A DNA stretch of 64,000 nt from Bin55 sp965205965 (GTDB lineage: Bacteria > Pseudomonadota > Gammaproteobacteria > Pseudomonadales > Azotimanducaceae): NCBI GenBank assembly GCA_965205965.1, contig CBDBHT010000006.1, positions 612,248 to 676,247 on the forward strand, read 5' to 3'. The notes beneath the pieces were generated by a model. That model made no database searches and was not told where the DNA came from. It worked only from the letters and a program-made list of their open reading frames with translations. Of this stretch, positions 27,410 through 37,617 are shown piece after piece (position 1 is the stretch's first letter; each line of letters starts with the position of its first letter). Made by a program: the position numbers and the translations under genes.

Positions 27410-28398
27410 TTACTGAGTATGTGTTATAGATTTCAACCACTTTTCGGATTCATCCCATAATCGTTTCGATATAGCCGCATCCTGTGCAGTCTTCGCCGGT
27501 TCAGCTTTCGCACAACGAAAGAAGTATCTCCCTCCCCCAAGTTGATTCTTGGTAGCACACATTATCGTTGTCTGTGCACCATGATGAGGAGGCAGGAGCA
27601 CGAGACGCTCCAATATTCTCGCAAGTTTTTCAATCCGTTTTAATCTCGGGTCGTGTTCAAAATCCGAATGCGTCAAGTTGGTCCATGCCGAACCGGGATG
27701 TAGCACATAGGAATGGACATGTTCCTGAAAATATCGCCGGTGCAGTTCAAAGCTGAGGTGAATCAGGGCGAGTTTCGACCGGCCATAGGCCCTCCATGAG
27801 CCGTATTTACTGGTATCGTTATAAATAGCCAATCATTTCGAGCTCGATCGTGTAGATGTGACGATACGTTAACGACGCGTGCTTCCCCAAACTGCTCTGC
27901 TGTGTTTCGAAGCAATGGCGGGAATCGATATGTCAAATGGAAGGTTCCGAGGTAATTGGTTCGCCAATGAATTTCCGTACCGTCAACGACAAGAACTGGA
28001 ACTTTACGGCACGTAAGCACATGCCGATGCGTGCCAGCGTTATTGATCAGTACATCTAAACGGCCGTTGTGAGTGTCTGCGTACCAGTCCACAAATTGTT
28101 TCACGCTTTCTACGTCACAAAGGTCCATCTGGCGCAGGTAGATTCTGCATTTGTTGTTCCGGGTTTGTCGGGCAGTGGTTATCAAAGCTTGTTGGGTAGT
28201 CTCAGACGGATGCAATACAGTAGCTGTGACATTTGCACCCCACTTAGCGAGAGTGGTTGTTGTATCGAATCCAAGCGACCCAAGGGAAGCACCTGTCACA
28301 ATGATATTTTTGCCCGCCATATCCACGGGATCTGCAACGGGTTTAGGAGTGAATAGACGGGATAGGTGCAAGCAGACTTTCCGAAAATCTTGCGGCAT
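27410..28398 (-). pseudogene. Short-chain dehydrogenase/reductase, single frameshift
   Basis: The N-terminal frame (27830-28398) has the NAD(P) loop TGASLGSLGFDT, NNAG and a Ser region VNVSSH. The C-terminal frame (27410-27830) has the catalytic YGRSKLA and LHPGSAWTNL. The two would form a 320-residue SDR of the retinol-dehydrogenase-like type. A one-base change near 27830 (NDWL to AIYNDTSKYGSW) separates the Ser from the Tyr-Lys pair, so neither half is active. Confidence 0.85.
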
Positions 28399-28419
28399 TA
28401 AAGGAAATCTTAGTCGATT

Positions 28420-28632
28420 GTTATTGGATTATTTCGGTGAATAGTTAACTGGCTTGAAGGAAGCACTCCACTGCGCAAATGCAACTTCAAGTATGTGGCG
28501 GTGTATAGGAATTGCTTGCTCGCCTCCCACAGTTTGCGTCCATATTCCACATCGCACGCCACGGGTGAAGGTTCTTTGATTTGCATCATGTGCATTTATA
28601 GGTACCGGTCGTTTTTCTAGTTGCATCAGCAC
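28420..28632 (-). pseudogene. Possible remnant of a second SDR C-terminus
   Basis: The minus strand holds DVEYGRKLWEASKQFL, which resembles the terminal helix of SDR proteins (compare RLWDESEKWLKS of the neighbour). It has no start and several stops nearby. The following 28633-28790 is non-coding. Confidence 0.35.
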
Positions 28633-28790
28633 AGCAGAGATAAATGACGGGACTCGTGGCTCGTTCAGCGAATTGAAAACTTAGTTCATCAGCGGATAGA
28701 TTAAGCCTTCATTCGGGATGTTTCCCTGTTTCTTCTGTATTCATGCTCGTTTTGTTTGCTTCCAGTCCAGTTTTGGAAACGTGAATGAAG

Positions 28791-29961
28791 TCACTCAACC
28801 GGGATTGAGTAACGCTTCCTGTATTCAATGAAGTCTCTCTCAACTTTCTCCTGTGTCAGTCCGAAACTCTCAAGAGTGTAATACGTGTCGACCGAACTGA
28901 AATTGTGGCTGGGATCGGACGATACCAAGGGCATCTGATTGAGCCGTTTCTCCAAAATTAATGCCTGCTGTGGAATAAATCCGCTGAAGCTGTCGTAGCG
29001 GATCTGTTAACAAATCGTGGTACTGGACATCCACGAATCTTCCATTTTTCGCGTGTTCACGTATTTGGGATGTTGTCTTGATTATCCGCTTCATCTTTCG
29101 CGTCCAGTGCAAAGCAATTTCGAAAGGCCGAACTGTATCACTGAATATTCCTACTGCATGTGCCACCATACTGCAAAACGATCCTACCGTCTTCTGTGGG
29201 TCTTGATGCGTCTGCACTATCGTCGCGGAGGGGAAAACTTTAAGCAACACATCCAGATATTCCATATAGTGCGGTGACTTCAGGGCCCAGTATTTTGTCG
29301 GCCACTGCCACTGCAGAATTTTCAAGACGTCGCGAAAGTAGGAATATGCTTTCATATGATCTCGACGCTCCAGCCACGCCGAGTAACTTGGCACGCGAAA
29401 CATGGCTTCCGCAGACTGACTCATGAAGCAGAGATCAAGAAGGATCACGTCTTCCTCGGGAGCTGCGTGATCTATCGGATGGATAGATACGAAATCTGGG
29501 GATAGATAAGAAAGAGCCTGTTTCGCCCACTTGGCTCTGCAAACTCGTGAACGAGGATTTCGCATCCGTCCTATTGAACTCGGCACGGGAGACAAAACCT
29601 CCCACGCGTAGGTTCCGCGGATCTCTGGATGTCCATCGATCAGACGATGTAACAACGTCGTGCCAGTTCTCTGAAGACCTACAATGAAAATGGCGTTGCT
29701 TAGATTGGAATCAAGCAGTTCTGGTCGACGAGTTAGCAGATCTTGAATACGGAGTCGCGTTATCAACGCGGATGTGATCCTTGCTTTTTGAATCAGGCTG
29801 CCAGTCAAGTTGAGATTCGCTTCCTTATTAAGTGACTGTACAAGGTGATGTAGTGGCTCAAGAAACCATTCATCACCAAAGTCCTCAAGTCCGCTCGAAC
29901 GGCAAGCACTGACAATCATCCTATCTACCTGATAACTCGCTCCAACGACGAAGTGATCCAA
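28791..29961 (-). pseudogene. Sulfotransferase (PAPS-dependent), frameshifted near the C-terminus
   Basis: The P-loop-like 5'-phosphosulfate site is IVGLQRTGTTLLHRLI (residues about 90-105). Downstream are the histidine/acid region HPIDHAAPEEDVILLDLCFM and the 3'-phosphate site region WALKSPHYMEYLDVLLKVFP. The continuous frame stops at 28870 after ...FGRHVLHS. Another frame continues with the conserved ending HNFSSVDTYYTLESFGLTQE and KVERDFIEYRKRY to a stop at 28791. A single-base change near 28920 explains this. Transfer of sulfate to an alcohol or amine is the family role; the substrate is unknown. PAPS would come from the nearby cysD-cysNC genes. Confidence 0.85.
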
Positions 29962-30056
29962 CGTTTCGGCCGAGGCTGTTTAATAGCTGGATCGGAAATG
30001 GACGATACGGGTTGGTGTAGTTTGTGCTGGTTGCCCGGTTACATTTGTTCATGGGT

Positions 30057-31177
30057 CTATTTGTATTCTGACTTGGAATACATCTCTTGAAGTTTCACTA
30101 CCGTTGTTTTAGGTTCGGGATTTGCTTTGGCTTTGACCCAGCGGAAACACATCGTTCCACAAGAATGGCCTGCTGTATCAAGCCAGTTCGGCAGCTCTGG
30201 GTCTTCATGCGCCACAATTATTCGTACCGATCCATTTTCGTGATATGTGGCAAGATGATTATTTATATGGATTCTATAGAAACGATAGTCGAGAGACTCC
30301 ATCCAATAGTTGTTTAGCTGAAAATTCCAGTACTCGCAATCGGGTGGTACTACCTCTATGACCAATGCCTCGTCTGGTTGTAATGCCCAGTGGCTGTGGT
30401 AGTACCAAATGTTTGGATCTCCCCCGGCCGCATTTGAGACTTCCGGATTAAACAGCGGAAGCTTATTACTGTGTTTCTTGAAATCTCGAGCCCACTTAGC
30501 AAACAACACGGTGGATCCAGCAACCAAGGTACTTGTAGATTTCAGTCCTTCATCCAATCGTTTGGCTGTCAGGGATGACACCCTCTCCTCTTCAGTTGAA
30601 AGGTTTGTTCGTTCAATGTGAAGCTCGGCTGGGACTTCAGAACTTCGATCCATAAAGGTTTGCCGAACTATCAGAGTGCCCGTTTCCGGTGTCATTGGCA
30701 GCCAGTTCTTTTCATGCGGGGTACAGCATTAGTACCAGTTCGAAATAACCATCATCTCGGATCCCAATTTCGCTCGCCTCCAAGTATCCGGTAGGAGGTA
30801 ACCCTCCACCCTTACCATAGTGGCCCTTTTGGGTACCCCAGCTTAGGTATTTCACCGTGTTCCGATAGCCGGATAGTTTGTACTCGAAATGCCCGTTTAT
30901 CGCATGGGTCGGCGTGTTCAACAAATGCCATGAGTCCAGTTCGAACAAGACGTGTGAGGTATCTATACCCCTCAGCCTGATTGAACGGGTCACGAGGGGC
31001 ACCTGGAAAAGATAGGGCTGCGCCTGCACTCTTCAGCGTGTCACAAAACTCGTCCCACGACTGTCCACTGACTACTCTCTGTGTAGTTAGATCGTCCTCC
31101 GTCTTGCCCCGAACCTTCCAATAGAACAATGAGGTTTTGCGAAAAATTGAAAGAAGACGAACGGCAAGTTTTGGCAT
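30057..31177 (-). pseudogene. DUF1214-family protein, broken into three frames
   Basis: The N-terminal frame (to about 30960) has SGQSWDEFCDTLKSAGAALS and NQAEGYRYLTRLVRTGLMAF. The middle frame (30712 to about 30960) has GHFEYKLSGYRNTVKYLSWG and GGGLPPTGYLEASEI. The C-terminal frame (30057-30695) has MTPETGTLIVRQTFMD, the following IPAEL-like block and YWMESLDYRFYRIHINNHLA. Joined, they match the usual 370-residue protein. Two frame changes (near 30960 and 30708) make it a pseudogene. Function of the family is unknown. Confidence 0.85.
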
Positions 31178-31613
31178 GTCGGATTAAACGATATTTTGTC
31201 AGGTGGGAACTGCGCGAGTTCTTGTGATCATTGGATGCTGTTTAAAATCTCAAGTGACTGTAGCATCATCAAGGAGACTTAGAAATCTATTGAGAAGCGG
31301 ACTTGCATAAAGACAACTATTCTTGGAGTGCTCTCAATAAGGTCTTGTTTTATTTATTCGGTGGGCGTAGGGCGGTTCGTGAAATTTTCATCTGGCCTTG
31401 CATTCACGTCATGGTATGAAAGTAAGCAATGGGAGCAAGCCAAAGCGCGTGCGTTCCACCAGTTCGGAGATAGTCGTTCGGTGACTAGAAGGCAAATGTC
31501 CAATAACCTGATCGTTGCCACTCGCGGATCATTGACCGCTCCATTCGGGGTGAGAACTACCGCCTGTTGAATCCCAAGCTGTAGATCGAAGTAGAACCAA
31601 GACCGAAGATATC
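31178..31613. other. Intergenic, nothing recognised
   Basis: About 435 bases between the DUF1214 start and the end of cysC. Small open frames on both strands look non-coding. I see no hairpin or repeat worth naming. Confidence 0.5.
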
Positions 31614-32423
31614 TTAGCTCGTGGATTTGTGCTTGGCGTTGAACCACCAAGTTCGAAGAAATTGCACCACTACATCCGCTGACTCGTTGGCCGATAGTTC
31701 TGTGGTATCGATACGCAATTCTGGGTTTTGCGGCTGCTCATAAGGAGAATCGATGCCTGTGAAATTCACGAGATCGCCTTTGCACACTTTCGCGTATAGC
31801 CCCTTCGGGTCCCGAGCCTCGCAAATATCGATTGGTGTATCAACAAAAATTTCGACAAACTCCCCGTCTGCCATCATGTTCCTAGCCATATGACGTTTAG
31901 ACCGAAATGGGGAGATGAGGGCAACGATGACGATCAACCCTGCATCGGCCATTAGCTTTGCGACTTCGGCGACCCGACGAATGTTTGCCACCCGATCCTG
32001 ATCTGTAAATCCAAGATCTTTGTTCAGCCTATGTCGGACGTTGTCACCATCAAGGAGGTAGATATGCTTTCCCATGGCTGAGAGTTTCTGTTCCAGTCGA
32101 TCAGCGATTGTTGACTTGCCGACCCCCGACAATCCAGTCAACCATAAGACGCAAGGTTGTTGGCCAGTGGCGCGTGCCCGTGTCGCCTTCTGGATTTTCA
32201 TGTTGTGCCAGGTAACGTTACTGGCGCGACGAAGTGTGAAACGGATCACGCCAGCACCGACGGTCGCGTTGGTGAATCTATCGATCAACACAAACGCACC
32301 TGTCTGGCGATTCTCGCTGTATGCATCGAACGGGACGTTGCGGTCAAGATGAATTTTGCAATACCCGATCTCGTTCAGTTCGAGTTTCTTTGCAGCTAAG
32401 TGTTCCAAGGTCTCGACATTTGA
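31614..32423 (-). CDS. cysC: Adenylylsulfate (APS) kinase domain of a cysNC fusion, separated by a frameshift
   Basis: Phosphorylates APS to PAPS. The frame first carries the end of the CysN beta-barrel (EHLAAKKLELNEIGYCKIHL, AFVLIDRFTNATVGAGVI). It then has the kinase: P-loop GLSGVGKST, DGDNVRHRLNKDLGFTDQDR, ISPFRSKRHMARNM, and the lid region DPKGLYAKVCKGDLVNFTGI. No start codon of its own is evident, so it is the downstream half of a bifunctional CysNC protein. Without frameshifting, the kinase could only be made from an internal start. Confidence 0.88.
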   Translation of the reverse strand, partial: SNVETLEHLAAKKLELNEIGYCKIHLDRNVPFDAYSENRQTGAFVLIDRFTNATVGAGVIRFTLRRASNVTWHNMKIQKATRARATGQQPCVLWLTGLSGVGKSTIADRLEQKLSAMGKHIYLLDGDNVRHRLNKDLGFTDQDRVANIRRVAEVAKLMADAGLIVIVALISPFRSKRHMARNMMADGEFVEIFVDTPIDICEARDPKGLYAKVCKGDLVNFTGIDSPYEQPQNPELRIDTTELSANESADVVVQFLRTWWFNAKHKSTS

Positions 32424-33546
32424 TTCGATGGGTTAAATCGGTTACTTGGGCTATTGCTGATGCACTTGCGAACTTAATCAAGTACGGCCTTTCAGGCAGC
32501 AACGGGTTAGAGTCCATCCAGATCAGATGAGCCGAGAACTGGTCGGAAACTTCTGGCCCCAAATCCGGACTGGCAATTATGTCACCACGGCTGATGTCGA
32601 TTTCATCGGCCAATACCAGTGTAATCGCTTGGTCGGGTAATGCCTTTTCAAGATTGCCCGAGGGACCAAGAATGCGTTCGACAGTCGACTGTTGGCCCGA
32701 CAGGCCGGCGACGACGGACATACCGCATTCGACATAGCCGGAAGCTATAGTGCCGCTGAAACCTCGGAAATCGGAATGTGGACGATTGACCCACTGTACT
32801 GGTAAACGGAATGTGCTAGACCACCCGTCTTGGTGAACTGCGACGTTCTCAAGCAATTCCATCAGCGTCGGACCTTTGTACCAAGGTGTATCGCCGTGGG
32901 TAGTAAAGACATTCTCACCGGTCAGTGCAGAGAGAGGTACTGCATTTACCTCTTCAATTCCCAATTTGCGTGCGAACATTCCGTACTCGTAATCGATCGC
33001 CAAAAATACATCTTTGTCGTAGTCGATCAAGTCCATTTTGTTAACAGCGAGGATCACCTGACGGATACCCATGAGGGAGACGATATAACTGTGACGACGG
33101 GTCTGAGTCAGGATATTCTTGTTGGCATCAACTAGAATGACAGCGAGGTCAGCGTTCGATGCTCCCGTGACCATGTTGCGCGTGTACTGTTCATGGCCGG
33201 GAACGTCTGCAGCAATGAACTTGCGTTTATTCGTTTCAAAATAGCGATAAGCTACGTCGATGGTGATGCCCTGTTCCCGTTCTGCCTGCAAGCCATCGAC
33301 TAGTAAGGCGAGGTCTACCGCATCTCCTTGGGTGCCGTATATTTGGCTTTCTGATGCGGTGGCGAAGAACTGGTCTTCGAAAACCGTTTTGGAATCATAT
33401 AACAACCGGTCAAGAAGCGTTGATTTACCGTCGTCCACGGAACCGTAGAGGATAAACCGCAGCTGTTGCTTCTCCTTCTGGGAAGCAAGAAAGGCATTGA
33501 TATCGTCGACCGCCATGGAGAAGGCACTTCCCGACATCTGCGTCAA
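32418..33546 (-). CDS. cysN: Sulfate adenylyltransferase large (GTPase) subunit, N-terminal part of cysNC
   Basis: The GTPase activates ATP sulfurylase to make APS. Motifs: G1 GSVDDGKSTLLDRLL, switch I region ERE-QGITIDVAYRYF, G3 DVPGHEQYTRNMVTGA, G4 NKMDL. The true frame breaks at 32418-32424 (run AAATGTC), after THRI, and resumes with NVETLEHLAA in the kinase frame. The continuous frame runs on to 32344 only as junk. The start overlaps the cysD stop by 4 bases (ATGA), so translation is coupled. Confidence 0.88.
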
Positions 33547-34463
33547 AAATACCCCTCCTGCTTCTTTCTCTCCATAGAGCCGATCTCGTCTCTGTCGATG
33601 GCCCTACCCTCCCTTTCAGATGTGTGGCTTTGCAACAATTCCAGGATGATGTCTTGAATAGTAGCAGCACCGGATTCGACTGCGCCAGTCAGAGGATAAC
33701 AGCCAAGAGTACGGAAGCGGACCAACATCTCCATAGGTTTTTCACCGGGTTCGAGGAGCAGGCGATCATCATCAACCATGATCAATAGATCGTTCCGTTT
33801 CACGATCGGACGCTTGGCAGCGAAGTAAAGCGGTACGATGGGAATGTCTTCACGGTATATGTACTGCCAGACATCGAGTTCGGTCCAGTTGGACAGAGGG
33901 AATACGCGTACATTCTCGCCGGGTGCAATGCGTGTGTTGTACAAAGTCCAGAGTTCCGGTCGCTGTCTCTTCGGGTCCCAGTGATGTGAACTGCTCCGGA
34001 AAGAAAATATCCGTTCCTTGGCGCGTGACTTCTCTTCATCGCGTCGAGCACCGCCATAGGCTGCATCGAAGCCGTATTTGTTCAACGCTTGTTTAAGTTC
34101 CTCTGTCTTCATCACGTCAGTGTGCACCTGAGAGCCATGACTAAACGGACCGATACCCCTCTCAACACCTTCTTGGTTGACGTGGACAATAAGATCGAAA
34201 CCCAAACGTTTTGCGGTTTCGTCGCGAAACCGGATCATTTCCTTGAACTTCCAGGTCGTGTCAACATGCATCAGTGGAAACGGTGGCATACCGGGCGCAA
34301 ATGCTTTCAGGGCTAGGTGAACCATCACTGATGAATCCTTTCCGATGGAATACAGCATCACAGGATTTCGGAATTCCGTGACCACTTCCCGGATGATGTG
34401 AATACTTTCAGATTCCAGTCGATCTAGGTGGCTAATCTGCGCTGGGGTCGACACGTTTTCCAT
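33543..34463 (-). CDS. cysD: Sulfate adenylyltransferase subunit 2
   Basis: ATP sulfurylase catalytic subunit, 306 residues. PP-loop SIGKDSSVMVHLALKAF at about residues 39-55, HVDTTWKFKEMIRFRDE, AYGGARRDEEKSRAKERIFS, PLSNWTELDVWQYIYREDIP, and RFRTLGCYPLTGAVES are diagnostic. It is the first gene of cysD-cysNC. Intact, so APS synthesis depends only on whether the broken partner works. Confidence 0.95.
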   Translation of the reverse strand: MENVSTPAQISHLDRLESESIHIIREVVTEFRNPVMLYSIGKDSSVMVHLALKAFAPGMPPFPLMHVDTTWKFKEMIRFRDETAKRLGFDLIVHVNQEGVERGIGPFSHGSQVHTDVMKTEELKQALNKYGFDAAYGGARRDEEKSRAKERIFSFRSSSHHWDPKRQRPELWTLYNTRIAPGENVRVFPLSNWTELDVWQYIYREDIPIVPLYFAAKRPIVKRNDLLIMVDDDRLLLEPGEKPMEMLVRFRTLGCYPLTGAVESGAATIQDIILELLQSHTSEREGRAIDRDEIGSMERKKQEGYF

Positions 34464-35190
34464 TTACCACTCAGAGTCTGTTGAACAATCCACGATTGGG
34501 TCCGGCAGATGGTGTGTCAGACGAGTTGCGGCACCCAACTTGAAACAACATGTGCAATCTGATTCCGGGATTATGTATAACCAACGCTCGCCTTTGGTAT
34601 CAGACCTGAATGATTCAGAACTGTTTCTTTTGTTGAAGAATGTTTGAGTCTCTTTAGTAGCAACTATTGCATTTCGGACCAGTTCGTGGGCACGCGTATG
34701 TTCATACTTGTGAGCCGGTGTGTTGATAATTTCAGTAAACGGTGGAGCACTAATCGATCGGACGATGTCTTCTGGACGGACATCTTCGTAGAGCGTAGTG
34801 CGCTGTCTTGGTGTTCGTTCGGCTTCCTTGATAATCGGCACGTTTCGTCAGGAGGCGTTTCTTGTCCGTGCCGGATGCCAGTCGCGCGTGAAATACTCTC
34901 ATTCATTAACGTTCCGCCTAAGTCATTGCATCCAACGTTCAAGGCCGCTTGGAATTCCAGTTGACCAAACTTCACCCAACTGGTTTGAATGTTCGTAATT
35001 CGTAATATGTGGGTGAAGTGCAAGCCTTGATACGGCGTAGATCAACATTGTTTCTCTAAATGTTGGGCCTTGCGCGCTTCTCCCTTAAGATACAGAGTGC
35101 ATAACGGATTTTCTGACGGTATCAACAAGAGGACGCTGGGCAGGCTGAAAAGGAAAAATTTCGTACCAGAGAAGCACAAAGAAAATTCAA
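34464..35190 (-). pseudogene. Relic of FO synthase (CofH/FbiC C-terminal radical-SAM part)
   Basis: Minus-strand fragments in several frames read, in order: ENPLCTLYLKGEARKAQ, YAVSRLALHPHITN, NIQTSWVKFGQLEFQAALNV, GCNDLGGTLMNESISRATGI, RHGQETPP, and KEAERTPRQRTTLYEDV. These match the C-terminus of the enzyme making the deazaflavin chromophore FO of coenzyme F420. One frame change lies at a 7-base tandem duplication (TTACGAA twice, near 34995-35008) and another near 34845. The radical-SAM cysteines are not present. It sits upstream of cysD. 35191-35432 is non-coding and AT-rich. Confidence 0.75.
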
Positions 35191-35432
35191 AGCGGTAGAA
35201 GGTCAAGGGAAGTATCGTATAGAGAAAGTCGTTAGAAACTGTTAATTTATCAACTTGCATACATAAGCCCTTTATCTTACGTAGTAAGGATTCTGACATC
35301 AGTTATCTATTACTTTAGCGTCATTTGTGAAATAGATTCACGGGCCGAAAACGATTTGCTGGGCTACTATTTAATTTGAGACTAAATTGTGCGACTGCCG
35401 ACGTGATCGTTGATTAAAGGAACGAATGTTCC

Positions 35433-35870
35433 ATGGAACAGGTAGGCGAGGTTCAGATTCATGCTTCTAGACAGGAAGTGTGGGCGGCACTAACCGACAC
35501 AAACGCACTTAAATCTTGTATCAAAGGCTGTGATTCAATGAGTCGAGACGCTCATAGCTTTCAAGCAAAGGTCACTGCCAAGATAGGCCCAATTAGAAGT
35601 AAATTCGCCGTAGAAATGAAGATGATCAACGTAGATGAGCACAATAGCTATACGCTAGATATCAGAATTAAAGGTGGAGCAGCTGGTTTTGGGTCAGGTC
35701 GTGCCGATGTTCGACTGGAAGATCAAGATGGAGGAACACGTCTCGTTTATCAAGTTCAAGGACTAGTGGGAGGGAAACTCGCACAGATCGGTTCGCGGCT
35801 GGTTAAATCCGTTGGAAAAAAATTCGCGGATGATTTTTTCGGCAATTTCTTGAAACTTTGGGAGTGCTAA
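35433..35870 (+). CDS. coxG: CoxG-type SRPBCC protein (CO dehydrogenase subunit G)
   Basis: 145 residues with the CoxG pattern: GEVQIHASRQEVWAALTDTN, LKSCIKGCDSMSRDAHSFQA, AKIGPIRSKFAVEM, GGAAGFGSGRADVRL, GGKLAQIGSRLVKSVGKKFA and DDFFGNF. CoxG proteins are thought to help recruit or mature the molybdenum hydroxylase at the membrane. It is the first gene of the cox operon, 24 bases before coxS. Intact. Confidence 0.88.
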   Translation: MEQVGEVQIHASRQEVWAALTDTNALKSCIKGCDSMSRDAHSFQAKVTAKIGPIRSKFAVEMKMINVDEHNSYTLDIRIKGGAAGFGSGRADVRLEDQDGGTRLVYQVQGLVGGKLAQIGSRLVKSVGKKFADDFFGNFLKLWEC

Positions 35871-36018
35871 GGGTTAAGTCAAAGGAGGTATAACTTGGAT
35901 CTCAATTTCACTGTAAACGGCACACGACACACGTTGGACGTGCCAGATAACGCGCTGCTTGTCGACGTACTTAGAGAGAATTTGTACCTCACCGGAACGC
36001 ACGTGGGTTGCGATACTA

Positions 36019-37270
36019 GTAGTTCGTTTTCTATATATCATTACATGGTGCATTTAGTATACTTGGTTTTCCGAAAGACAAGGATAGTCATCTGGGGAGG
36101 ACAAGATGCCCTTTCAACGACAACGAGCGGAGCTACGTATTGACGATGGTGTGCGGTTGGAACTGGAGCGGATTAGCCGTTCGCAAACGGAGTCGGCGCG
36201 GCGCGTGGAACGTGCGAAACTGCTGCTCGGCTACGTGGCCGGCGAGCCGATTTCGGCGATTGCGCGGTCGCTGAACACGAACCGCCCGAAGGTATACCGG
36301 TGCGTGCGCAAGGCTCTTGACGTGGGTGCTTTGCCGGCACTGGATGATCTGCCACGTCGGGGTCGCCCGGCGACGATCTTGGCGGGATCGCGCGCTTGGC
36401 TGGTGGCTCTGGCGTGCCGCAAGCCTGCGGAGCTGGGTTACGCCGAGGAGTTGTGGACGGTGCGACGACTGGCCGAGCACGCTCGGAAGCGCTGTCGGGA
36501 CGCTGGGCATCCGGACCTGTTGAGCGTGGCCCCGGGAACGGTGTCGAAGATCCTGGCCAATCAGGAGGTGCGACCGCACAAGATCACCTATTACCTGGAA
36601 CGGCGGGACCCCGCGTTCGACGAGAAGATGGCGCAGGTGCTGTGTTTTTATCGCGAAGTGGCACTGGTCCGCGAGCGAGGGGAGGATTCGGACGCACCGC
36701 TCGTGGCCTACATCTCGTACGACGAAAAGCCCGGCATGCAGGCGGTCGGCACGACCTCGCCCGACCGGCCGCCGGTACCGGGCGAGCACGCCACGGTCGG
36801 CCGCGACCCCGAGTACGTGCGCCATGGCACGGTCACCTTGATGGCAGGGATGGACCTGCTCACGGGGCATGTGCACCGAGCCGTCGTGGACCGGCATCGA
36901 AGCCGGGAGTTCGTCGAGTTCCTGCGGGGCCTGGACAAGGCCTATCCCAAAAACATGACGCTGCGACTGATCCTCGACAACCATTCGGTCCACCTCTCCA
37001 GGGAAACGCGCACCTGGCTCGCCAGCGTGCCCAACCGGTTCGAGTTCGTGTTCACGCCCAAGCACGCATCGTGGCTGAACCTGATCGAGACGTTCTTCAG
37101 CAAAGTGGCAAGAACCGTGTTGCGTGGAATCCGTGTCGCCTCGACGGACGAACTCAAGGAACGTCTCGAACGCTACATCGATGGGATCAACGCCGAACCG
37201 GTGGTGTTCAAGTGGACTTATGGAATAAACGATGCGATCCGAGTGTGACGGTATTTCGGAAACGAACTAC
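36019..37270 (+). mobile_element. IS630-family insertion sequence in coxS
   Basis: 1252 bp with inverted repeats GTAGTTCGTTTTC and GGAAACGAACTAC, flanked by TA (36017-36018 and 37271-37272), the dinucleotide target of IS630/Tc1 elements. It is oriented with coxS. The ends and the transposase are intact, pointing to a recent insertion. Confidence 0.93.
36106..37248 (+). CDS. IS630-family transposase
   Basis: 380 residues; ATG with GGAGG 6 bases upstream. Helix-turn-helix region (GEPISAIARSLNTNRPKVYR), then the DDE catalytic core: Asp206 in YISYDEKPGMQAV, Asp291 in LRLILDNHSVH and Glu328 in PKHASWLNLIETFFSKV (36 residues between the last two). Full length and uninterrupted, so probably active. 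Confidence 0.95.
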   Translation: MPFQRQRAELRIDDGVRLELERISRSQTESARRVERAKLLLGYVAGEPISAIARSLNTNRPKVYRCVRKALDVGALPALDDLPRRGRPATILAGSRAWLVALACRKPAELGYAEELWTVRRLAEHARKRCRDAGHPDLLSVAPGTVSKILANQEVRPHKITYYLERRDPAFDEKMAQVLCFYREVALVRERGEDSDAPLVAYISYDEKPGMQAVGTTSPDRPPVPGEHATVGRDPEYVRHGTVTLMAGMDLLTGHVHRAVVDRHRSREFVEFLRGLDKAYPKNMTLRLILDNHSVHLSRETRTWLASVPNRFEFVFTPKHASWLNLIETFFSKVARTVLRGIRVASTDELKERLERYIDGINAEPVVFKWTYGINDAIRV

Positions 37271-37617
37271 TAGTCAATGTGGGAGTTGTACCGTTCACGT
37301 GAACGGTAGATCGGTTAAGTCGTGCACTTTACTTGCGGGACAATCGGAAGGTTCCGAAATCACAACGATCGAAGGCATTGGCACTCGAGATAAATTACAT
37401 CCAATGCAAGAAGCATTTCGGGAACATCATGCGCTGCAATGTGGTTTCTGTACGTCTGGCATGATCATGAGTGCCATTGATCTCGTTAACACAAATAAAC
37501 CACTTGATGAGAATATGGTTCGAGAAGGGTTGGAAGGTAATTTCTGTCGTTGTACGGGATACCACAATATTGTGAAAGCGGTATTAGCTGCTCAAGAACG
37601 GATGTAGGAGGGGGCAT

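Larger units (their letters stand above)
35895..37607 (+). pseudogene. coxS: CO-dehydrogenase-type small iron-sulfur subunit, interrupted by IS630
   Basis: A TTG start at 35895 has AAAGGAGG 6 bases upstream. The N-terminal part VNGTRHTLDVPDNALLVDVL...GTHVGCDTS stops at 36018. The sequence resumes at 37273 with QCGSCTVHVNGRSVKSC and the second cluster domain QCGFCTSGMIMSAIDL...FCRCTGYHNIV. Excising 36019-37270 with one TA restores a 152-residue protein in frame with both [2Fe-2S] domains. Electrons would pass from the molybdenum to the FAD subunit through these clusters. Confidence 0.93.

Noticed and set aside
36396..37607. 403-codon frame running from inside IS630 into the coxS C-terminus
   Set aside because: Its first 280 codons are out of frame with the transposase and meaningless; only the last 110 codons are real coxS sequence. 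A chance fusion.
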